Source: JBCDBY01 sp039182715 (GTDB lineage: Bacteria; Planctomycetota; PLA2). Taken from it: a stretch of DNA of 18,596 bases. The stretch covers positions 1 through 18,596 of the forward strand of contig JBCDBY010000050.1 in assembly GCA_039182715.1 (NCBI GenBank), in the 5' to 3' direction. Both the position numbers and the translations under genes were made by a program. The notes beneath the pieces were generated by a model that searched no databases, had not been told where the DNA came from, and saw only the letters and a program-made list of their open reading frames with translations. Positions within the stretch are counted from its first letter, which is position 1. The number at the start of each line of letters is the position of its first letter. Shown piece by piece: positions 13,106-18,596 of this stretch.

Positions 13106-14488
13106 TCAACGTGTCGCGTTGAGGATGTTGAGTGCGAGCGTAGTGCTCAGGATCTTGCGCGGCTGGAAAACTTCCGTGGCGTCGATCCACCAGCCGTCCA
13201 CGGACTGGTCTTCCAAGATGGCGCGGGCCCCGTTCCGGGGCCAATCCCGGCGCTTGGGATCGACGCCCTCGCGGAACTCGCGGAGGCCGCTCAGAGCAAA
13301 CAGGTAGTAGTAGTGATGATTGTCGCCCTCAGGGGACTGGATGGCGACATGGGTTTGGTCGAGCCAGCCCAGTCCTTTTTGGATGGCGACATCCACCCGT
13401 GGGTCGACAGCCTTGCCGATTCGAACGGCCTGCTCCCGACAGATGAGAAGACTCATCACGCCACAGGCGGTCATCGAACCGCTCTCCACGCCGCCGCGCG
13501 CGTGATACGCGAAGCCACCCGACGGCCGCTGACACGAGAGCACGAACCGCGCGGCGTCTTGAAACGTCGTCGGCGCGAGCTTCTCGACGGGGTAGCCCGA
13601 GCGAGCGGCGGCCTGAAGAGCGGCAAGGGCGATGTGTGTCGCGGACAGGTCGGCGTTGCCCTGGCCCGAGTTCGGATTGACGGGGCCGTATCGCCATCCA
13701 CCGGTATTGGGTCCGCGTCTCACTTGGAGTCCGGGGATGTGACGGTTCTTGCTGCGGTAGCCGGTCGTGAGGAAACGAACGCGACGATGCATCCACTTCC
13801 AGATGTCCTTCTTGATCTTGCTGCGCCGCGGCGGCTTCAGCACGCTCTTCGACATCCGGGTCTTGGTGGTCTTCGGATCCCGCATCGATTGGCCGGATCC
13901 GTACGCTGCATCGACCAGGAGAACCGAGACCGCGACCTCGTAGGTCGACATCTCGCGGGGCTCGCGTCGGGTCGGCTGCTGTAAGCGAGACGCGTCTAGC
14001 ACCACAACTCGGTTCGCCTGGGCACCCAACTCGTCCCACGTGAACTCGGTCTCCGCGAGCACATAGGCGATGCCCTTCTTCAGCGAAGGGTCTTTCCGTG
14101 GATCCAGGCCACATCGTGCGAGCGTGTAGAGCGCGAAGAGGGTGGTCGCCATCTCGTGCTGGTAGTGCTTGCCGACCTTCTTGCCCGTGCCGTACTCCCA
14201 CTGGGACTGCATCGGATCCCAGGACCCATCCCTGTTCTGGACCGACTTCAACCAACGAACGCCCGATTGGACCGAAAGCTCGACCTTCTCGGTCCAGTTC
14301 TTCCCACGTTCCGGCGCTCGCTCGTACGCGGGGACGGGCGCCGGCCGAAGCCACTCGGGCCGTGTGTCGACCACGTGGTCGCGGGGCGCACCGACTTCGA
14401 TCTCCGACTCACCCTCGTCCTGCGCAGAGACCGACGAACCGGAAGTCGTGCCAAGTCCGAGCAGCAGAAACAGGAGGGACCGAATCAC
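13106..14488 (-). CDS. Secreted terpene-cyclase-fold (prenyltransferase/squalene oxidase repeat) protein, paralogue 2
   Basis: A 460-residue tandem paralogue of the downstream gene, aligning along nearly the whole length. It has a signal peptide (IRSLLFLLLGLGTTSGSSVSA) and a shorter acidic linker. The QW-like motif LKSVQNRDGSWDP, the block EYGTGKKVGKHY, MSTYEVAVS, CQRPSGGFAYHARGG and HHYYYLFAL come in the same order. No DXDD motif is visible. The start is GTG 14488, preceded at five bases by AGGAG (14498-14494); the GTG at 14494 has no usable ribosome-binding site. It sits 22 bases after the kynurenine formamidase stop without an obvious terminator, so it probably belongs to the kyn operon. 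The role of this family, frequent in planctomycetes as I recall, is not established. Confidence 0.82.
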   Translation of the reverse strand: MIRSLLFLLLGLGTTSGSSVSAQDEGESEIEVGAPRDHVVDTRPEWLRPAPVPAYERAPERGKNWTEKVELSVQSGVRWLKSVQNRDGSWDPMQSQWEYGTGKKVGKHYQHEMATTLFALYTLARCGLDPRKDPSLKKGIAYVLAETEFTWDELGAQANRVVVLDASRLQQPTRREPREMSTYEVAVSVLLVDAAYGSGQSMRDPKTTKTRMSKSVLKPPRRSKIKKDIWKWMHRRVRFLTTGYRSKNRHIPGLQVRRGPNTGGWRYGPVNPNSGQGNADLSATHIALAALQAAARSGYPVEKLAPTTFQDAARFVLSCQRPSGGFAYHARGGVESGSMTACGVMSLLICREQAVRIGKAVDPRVDVAIQKGLGWLDQTHVAIQSPEGDNHHYYYLFALSGLREFREGVDPKRRDWPRNGARAILEDQSVDGWWIDATEVFQPRKILSTTLALNILNATR

Positions 14489-14510
14489 AGGCACTCCTAT
14501 GAATGTACGG

Positions 14511-15146
14511 TCAACGGGGAGCGTTTTCGGACCCGATCTCCCGAAGAATGGCTCGAACCGGGCTAGCGTCGCGGCCCTTGAGGCGGAGTGGCAGGGCGAT
14601 CAGCTCGTAGCGGCCGGCCGGCACGCCTTCCAGCGCGAGGCACTCGAGGTTCACGATGCCGTGCTCGTAGAGCGCCTTGTGGCAGGGCAGGTCCTTCGAA
14701 TCGAAGCGATCGACGCTTGGCGAATCGAGGCCGATCAGCACGCAGCCACGCTCGGCGAGATGTTCAATCAGCTCGACAGTGAGGCAGGTGAGCGGATCGG
14801 GAAACACCTTGCGGTCCCGCATGGCGCCCGTGCGCAACAGAATGCGGGGCGACCACTCGAAATGGGGCAGATCGTCGGGGCGGATGGCGTGATCGGTCGG
14901 CTCTACATCGACAAGGGTCGCGGGCCCGATGTACTTGGCCAAGTCCGCCTCGTCGATCCCGGGGGCGCCCTTCACGTAGTGGCACGGCGCGTCGGCGTGC
15001 GCACCGGTGTGGCAGGAAAGCGAGATGGTGGACAGGTGGACGGAATTTCCGTCCTCGATGCGCAGCAGATCCTTCGCCTCGTAGGGCGAGTCACCGGGCC
15101 AGACCGCCACGTCGGGATCGAGCAGGGGCGAGATGTCGTGGATCAA
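14511..15146 (-). CDS. kynB: Kynurenine formamidase (cyclase family)
   Basis: A 211-residue metal-dependent hydrolase that converts N-formylkynurenine to kynurenine and formate. The family metal motif HTGAHADAPCH is at 46-56. IHDISPLLDPDVAVWPGD forms the conserved N-terminus, IGLDSPSVD lies near 138-146, and late His156 and Glu168 are in the expected places. It begins with TTG 15146, overlapping the TGA of the kynureninase gene as TTGA, with GGAG about ten bases upstream; no ATG option preserves the conserved N-terminus. Length agrees with bacterial KynB. Coupling to kynureninase strongly supports the kynurenine assignment over other cyclase-family members. Confidence 0.88.
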   Translation of the reverse strand: MIHDISPLLDPDVAVWPGDSPYEAKDLLRIEDGNSVHLSTISLSCHTGAHADAPCHYVKGAPGIDEADLAKYIGPATLVDVEPTDHAIRPDDLPHFEWSPRILLRTGAMRDRKVFPDPLTCLTVELIEHLAERGCVLIGLDSPSVDRFDSKDLPCHKALYEHGIVNLECLALEGVPAGRYELIALPLRLKGRDASPVRAILREIGSENAPR

Positions 15147-16339
15147 GTCGGGGTCGCTCCGCCGACCGACTCGTGCTTCGCATACGCCTTCGTCTCGAGG
15201 ATCTCGTCGATCTGCGCGAGCGCGAAGCGCACCTCGTCGTCGGTGTTGTAGAAGTGCGGCGCCACGCGGATGCCGGCGCCCGGACGGTAGTCGACCACCA
15301 CGTCCCGATCGTTCAGCTCCTTCGCCACGAGTTCGCCGTGCGGGCAGTCGATCGCCACGGTGCCGCCGCGGCGCTCCGGATCTTCGGGGCAGTGCGTGCG
15401 CCAGCCACGCTCGTTCGCGCCGTCGTAGAGCGTCTTGACCATCCGCATCGACTTGGCGCGAATTGCCTCCATGCCGATCTCGTTGTGGATCGCGAGCCCC
15501 GGCGACGCCGCGTAGAGACACGCGATCTGCGGCGTGCCGTTCAGGTACTTGTACGCGTCGGCGCGGTACTCCATCGGCATCGGCTCGAAGCCGAAGGGAC
15601 GCGGGTGCGCCATCCAGCCGGTGAGCTTCGGCGTCATGTCCGGCGTGATCGCCGGGTCGACGTAGAGGTAGACGTTGCCCGGGCCGCCGCAGAGGAACTT
15701 GAGGCAGCCGCCGACGACCGCGTCGCAGCCCCACTCCTGCGCGTGAATGGGAACCACACCGCCACTCTGGAACGTATCGAGCAGCAGGCGCGCACCGACC
15801 TCGCGGGACCGCTTCGCGATCGCTTCGGCGTCGTTGATGAACGCGCTCTTGAACTCGACGTGGCTCACGGAGACGGCGAGGGTCTCTTCGTCGATCGCCT
15901 CGAGCAGCTGCTGCTGGTCGCAGCCGATGCCGTCGGTCGCCGGGACGACCTCGATGCGCACGCCGCGCTCGGTCGCCCAGCCCTCGAGCACGTACTGCAC
16001 GCTCGGGAACTGCAGCTCGGTCGTGACGATCTTCTTGCGCGGGCCGCTCGCGTCGAGACACGAGAGGAAGATCGCGGTGGCGATCGAGACGTTGGTGTGC
16101 ATCGACACCGAGCCCGCCGGCGCGCCGAGCAGCGGGGCGACCTGGTCGCCCACCTCGACGGGCAGCGCCCACCACTCCTCCGCCCAGGCGCGCACGCCTC
16201 GCTCCGCCCAGATCTTCGCGTAGTCCTGCATGCGGTCGGCGACCGACGCCGGCATCGCGCCGAGCGAGTTGTTGATCAGGTAGGTCGTCGAGTCGAGGAT
16301 CGGGAACTGGTCCCGGTAGGCGAGCAGCGGGTCGGACAT
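15143..16339 (-). CDS. kynU: Kynureninase (PLP-dependent, class V aminotransferase fold)
   Basis: A 398-residue enzyme expected to cleave kynurenine into anthranilate and alanine. Features of fold-type I class V are present: INNSLGAMP (22-30), the cofactor-phosphate region MHTNVSIATA (80-89), LLLDTFQSGG with Asp188 contacting the pyridine nitrogen, and the Schiff-base lysine K214 in GGCLKFLCGGPGNVYLYV. Late RPGAGIRVAPHFYNTDDEV is the typical C-terminal signature. Its overlap with kynB supports the function; without that context it could only be called a class V PLP enzyme. ATG 16339 lies 11 bases after the stop of the preceding gene. No tryptophan or indoleamine dioxygenase gene is in the window, so the first step of the pathway is encoded elsewhere. 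Confidence 0.85.
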   Translation of the reverse strand: MSDPLLAYRDQFPILDSTTYLINNSLGAMPASVADRMQDYAKIWAERGVRAWAEEWWALPVEVGDQVAPLLGAPAGSVSMHTNVSIATAIFLSCLDASGPRKKIVTTELQFPSVQYVLEGWATERGVRIEVVPATDGIGCDQQQLLEAIDEETLAVSVSHVEFKSAFINDAEAIAKRSREVGARLLLDTFQSGGVVPIHAQEWGCDAVVGGCLKFLCGGPGNVYLYVDPAITPDMTPKLTGWMAHPRPFGFEPMPMEYRADAYKYLNGTPQIACLYAASPGLAIHNEIGMEAIRAKSMRMVKTLYDGANERGWRTHCPEDPERRGGTVAIDCPHGELVAKELNDRDVVVDYRPGAGIRVAPHFYNTDDEVRFALAQIDEILETKAYAKHESVGGATPT

Positions 16340-16350
16340 CGCCCGCAATC

Positions 16351-17868
16351 CTATCGCAGGCGCTCTTCGTCCCGAACCTCCAGCGCGGTGATCTTCCACT
16401 GCCCGTTGACCGGCTCGAGGCGCAGGACCGCCCGATAGCGGTTCGTGCGCTGGTGGAGGTGGCCCCAGTGGCCGACGGTTCCGGTGACTTCCCACGCGCA
16501 GTCGGCGGGATCGGCCTCGAGCAGTGCGACCTCGTGCACCTTCACGCGCGCGCCGCCCTGGTTGCGCAGTTCGAGCGAGCGGCGCAACTGCAGATAGGCC
16601 TGGCGCAGATCGGGCCCTTCGAGACTGCGGGCCAACGCGTCGTAGACCGGCTCCTCGCCGTGCATGTCGAAGGCGCGGTAGACGTTGCGCAGCAGTCCCT
16701 CGACGACGGCGGGCCCCGGATCCGGCGCACGCCGCGCGGGCACCAACGCGGCGGCGGCAACCAGCAGCGCGATGCCGACGGCCCACTTGCGGCGACGCAG
16801 GAACGGCACCGCGAAGCAGGCGAGCGCGATCGCGAAGATCGGCAGCGGACGCGACGGCGCGGGCACGTCCACGAAGCCGGCGTCGCGCGGATCCTTGAGG
16901 TAGTTGCTCCAGATCAGCTCGGGGTCGTCGCGCGTGATGCGCGCGGGCAGGCCGCCCGCCTCGTCGGTCGCCACCGCGGGGATGAACGCGACGCGCTCCG
17001 GGAAGAGTTCCCAGCGCAGGCGCACGTCCTTCGGCAGCGTGCCGGCGCGCGGGTGCACGTAGACCACGCCGAGCATCGCGCTCACCGAGGTGAGCTCCTC
17101 CGGCGGATCGATGACGCCGGTCTGACGCAGCGTGCGGCGGACGAAGTGGATGCGGTCGAGCTCCATTGCGACGGGGGCACCGTCGACGGTGACGGCGCCA
17201 TGCTTGGCGAGCAGGTCCCGCGCACGTTCCTTGAGCTGGGCCTGCACTTCGACGGGGATCGTGTCGCCGTCGGTCAGACCGAGGTCGCGCGGGCGCACGA
17301 GCAGCTCCTTGCGAATCTCCCACGGCTCGACGTAGAGAAAGACCTGGATCGGCGCGTCGTAGCGACGACGCAGGTTGCGGTGCCGGAAGCGCGAGTACCA
17401 CGGGTCGTCGGGGTCGAGATCGACGGTGGCGACGCCCGGCAGGTAGCGAAAGTCGTTGACGGCGACGCCCTCGTGGTAGAGCACGAAGCCGACCGTCGTG
17501 CCCGGCGGCGCGCGCAGCGTGATCGACTTCGCCGCGGGCGGTCGCGCGTAAAGCAGCCGGACGCGCCCCACCGGTTCCTTCGACTCGCCGACCGGCTCGC
17601 CCGTGATCGGATCGCGCTGGATGCGAGAAGAGACCGAGCTCGTCCGATCGCGCGGCGTGAGCGCGACGCCGTCCGCCTCGAGGCGCCAGCTGTCGGTCGG
17701 CGGCGCGAACGCGTCGGCATCGGCGGCGCCGACCTCGAGCTCGACGCGGATCTCGGACCGCTCGACGAAGATCTCCGCGATCGTCGTCGCGTTCATGGCG
17801 TCGACAGTGACCAGCGCGTCGGCACGGGCAAACGACACGAGACAGAGCAGGATTCCGATGGCTCGCAA
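16351..17868 (-). CDS. Exported membrane-anchored protein of unknown function
   Basis: A 505-residue protein I cannot place in a named family. It has a signal peptide (MRAIGILLCLVSFARA), a large extracytoplasmic region (about 18-340) rich in beta-type sequence, and two close transmembrane segments (about 341-357 and 362-378) separated by the basic turn RRRKW. A C-terminal domain of about 110 residues follows. That tail (DMHGEEPVYDALARSLEG ... LELRNQGGARVKV ... EPVNGQWKITALEV) has the look of an NTF2/SnoaL-like cone fold. The only in-frame start near the signal peptide is TTG 17868, with a TAG in frame five codons upstream. It appears to lead the minus-strand operon, 11 bases before kynU. A link to tryptophan metabolism is not evident. 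Confidence 0.7.
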   Translation of the reverse strand: MRAIGILLCLVSFARADALVTVDAMNATTIAEIFVERSEIRVELEVGAADADAFAPPTDSWRLEADGVALTPRDRTSSVSSRIQRDPITGEPVGESKEPVGRVRLLYARPPAAKSITLRAPPGTTVGFVLYHEGVAVNDFRYLPGVATVDLDPDDPWYSRFRHRNLRRRYDAPIQVFLYVEPWEIRKELLVRPRDLGLTDGDTIPVEVQAQLKERARDLLAKHGAVTVDGAPVAMELDRIHFVRRTLRQTGVIDPPEELTSVSAMLGVVYVHPRAGTLPKDVRLRWELFPERVAFIPAVATDEAGGLPARITRDDPELIWSNYLKDPRDAGFVDVPAPSRPLPIFAIALACFAVPFLRRRKWAVGIALLVAAAALVPARRAPDPGPAVVEGLLRNVYRAFDMHGEEPVYDALARSLEGPDLRQAYLQLRRSLELRNQGGARVKVHEVALLEADPADCAWEVTGTVGHWGHLHQRTNRYRAVLRLEPVNGQWKITALEVRDEERLR

Positions 17869-17902
17869 GCGGCGCGCACTCTAACGAATCGAACTCGCTA
17901 TC

Positions 17903-18145
17903 ATGCGCGTTATGGGATGGCGCGTCGCTTCCTTCGTCATGCTCTTCGTGCTTGCCGGCCTCGCGCTCCTGCTGCTCGTGACGGTGCTCAACTATCCCGG
18001 CCGCGTGGCGCGCAAGCGTGAGCATCCGCAGGCGTCGGCGATCGAGACGTCGGCGTGGCTCGGGCTCCTCACCGGCATGGTGACCTGGGTGGTCGCCTGC
18101 ATCTGGGCGCATTCGCGGCCGTGGGTCGGCGAGGAGGAGAGCTGA
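17903..18145 (+). CDS. DUF3302 small inner-membrane protein (YiaW-like)
   Basis: An 80-residue protein with two membrane segments (about 8-29 and 50-67) joined by the family signature RVARKREHPQASAIE, then AWLGLLTGM and IWAHSRP. This matches the DUF3302 family as in E. coli YiaW, whose partner YiaV is a HlyD-type membrane fusion protein. A start at ATG 17903 or at ATG 17912 (MGWRV) is possible; TATCAT (17899-17904) lies 7 bases before the latter. The stop overlaps the next start as TGATG (18143-18147), so it is translationally coupled to the following membrane-anchor frame. Confidence 0.83.
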   Translation: MRVMGWRVASFVMLFVLAGLALLLLVTVLNYPGRVARKREHPQASAIETSAWLGLLTGMVTWVVACIWAHSRPWVGEEES

Positions 18146-18596
18146 TGGTCGCCTTCCTGATGGGCTGCTACTTCGGCCTCGTCTGGCTGTTCTTCTACAA
18201 GCTCAAGATCCCGTGGAACAAGAACCGCGTGATCGGCGTGAGCGTGGCGGGCTTCCTGGTGCTGCCGGCCATGTACGTGGCGCTGCACAACGGGATCGAG
18301 ATTTTCACCGAGACCGGCGCACTGATCAGCGGCGACAGCCTGATTTTCACCGTGCTGCCGGAGCTGTTTTCAACGATGGGCTTCGCCGGCGTGTTGGTGT
18401 CGCTGGTGTTCTTCTTCCTGATGAGCATCGCCGCGCTGACCTCTTCTATCTCGATGCTTGAAGTCCCGGTGGCCTACACCATCGAGGAGCACGGTGTAGA
18501 GCGCAAGGTGGCCGTGCTGGTCATCGGTGGGCTGATCGCGCTGGCGAGCACCGTCATCCTGTTTAACTTCGAGAGCCTGTTCGGCCTGGTGATCAG
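18145..18596 (+). CDS. Chimeric frame: HlyD-type membrane anchor running into a Na+-dependent NSS transporter (3' partial)
   Basis: ATG 18145 overlaps the DUF3302 stop. The first ~30 residues (MVAFLMGCYFGLVWLFFYK, then LKIPWNKNRV) look like the N-terminal anchor of a YiaV/HlyD-type membrane fusion protein, the usual neighbour of DUF3302. By about residue 50 the sequence is that of a neurotransmitter:sodium symporter (SNF/NSS) in its middle helices: TGALISGDSLIFTVLPELF, then LMSIAALTSSISMLEVPVAY, EEHGVERK and further helices up to the window edge. No HlyD coiled coil or lipoyl domain follows. Base composition also shifts: 18361-18480 is about 57-58% GC by hand count against 73% at 18001-18060, with TTT, TCA, TCT, CTT and GTA codons appearing. 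Either a sequence chimera or a real fusion, with the join near 18235-18275. Confidence 0.7.
   Translation, partial: MVAFLMGCYFGLVWLFFYKLKIPWNKNRVIGVSVAGFLVLPAMYVALHNGIEIFTETGALISGDSLIFTVLPELFSTMGFAGVLVSLVFFFLMSIAALTSSISMLEVPVAYTIEEHGVERKVAVLVIGGLIALASTVILFNFESLFGLVI

Noticed and set aside
11652..14488. Functional squalene-hopene cyclases
   Set aside because: QW-like repeats are present, but no DXDD catalytic motif is visible, both proteins have export signals, and both are shorter than hopene cyclases (about 630 residues).
14495..14520. A promoter between kynB and toroid paralogue 2 (TTGACC overlapping the kynB stop)
   Set aside because: At 16-18 bases from TTGACC the -10 position would fall on or beyond the Shine-Dalgarno, and no TANNNT box fits.
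16453..18021. A 522-codon plus-strand frame opposite the exported hypothetical protein
   Set aside because: It is charged, Arg/Asp/Val-rich antisense translation with no motif; the minus-strand frame has a signal peptide and coherent membrane segments.
15143..18112. A 989-codon open frame on the minus strand
   Set aside because: Only the kynureninase part is real; the N-terminal two-thirds is an Arg-rich frame-shadow of the exported hypothetical protein and of DUF3302.

Overview
The window looks like a chromosomal piece of a GC-rich, free-living bacterium, most likely Planctomycetota or a related deep-branching Gram-negative group. I infer this from strongly GC-biased third codon positions, secreted squalene-cyclase-like toroid proteins in tandem, a secreted parallel beta-helix/PA14 protein, several TTG/GTG starts, and intergenic dyad repeats of the CACGGAGG / CGCAGAG type. 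The lineage is an inference; there is no rRNA or phylogenetic marker here. I found no tRNA, rRNA, CRISPR array, insertion sequence or prophage gene.

Layout. (1) 2-4107, plus strand: the end of an exopolysaccharide locus. It has a 5'-truncated UDP-sugar dehydrogenase closed by a perfect hairpin, then a 571-bp gap, a BY-kinase-type ATPase (CpsD-like) and an overlapping polyprenyl-phosphate sugar transferase. The gap carries a promoter, a structured leader, a 38-residue membrane micro-ORF and a terminator-like hairpin. (2) 7087-4104, minus strand: a secreted beta-helix/PA14 protein translationally coupled to a HEXXH metallopeptidase-like protein. (3) 7140-9793, plus strand: a tight trio of GH3-type acyl-adenylating enzyme, DUF374/LPLAT acyltransferase and DUF1284 cysteine protein. 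(4) 9949-11407: a divergent pair of alpha/beta hydrolase (minus) and FabL-type enoyl-ACP reductase (plus). (5) 17868-11652, minus strand: an apparent five-gene operon of membrane-anchored hypothetical protein, kynureninase, kynurenine formamidase and two tandem secreted toroid paralogues. (6) 17903-18596, plus strand: a DUF3302 small membrane protein followed by a reading frame that starts as a HlyD-type membrane anchor and continues as a Na+-dependent (NSS/SNF) transporter.

How the genes fit together. The first block makes and regulates an exported polysaccharide. The GH3-LPLAT pair plus FabL suggest acyl-lipid chemistry, possibly an aminolipid (inference). KynU and KynB together turn N-formylkynurenine into anthranilate. 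Two convergent gene borders (9794-9948 and 11408-11651) are each filled by a large nested palindrome that probably also ends transcription from both sides.

Most notable points: the HlyD-to-NSS switch inside one reading frame at the right edge, which may be a chimeric assembly or a real fusion and should be checked first; the 234-bp gap-free coaxial palindrome at 11411-11644; the structured leader plus micro-ORF at 1098-1327; the GH3-LPLAT cassette; and the unusual grouping of kynurenine genes with secreted terpene-cyclase-fold proteins.
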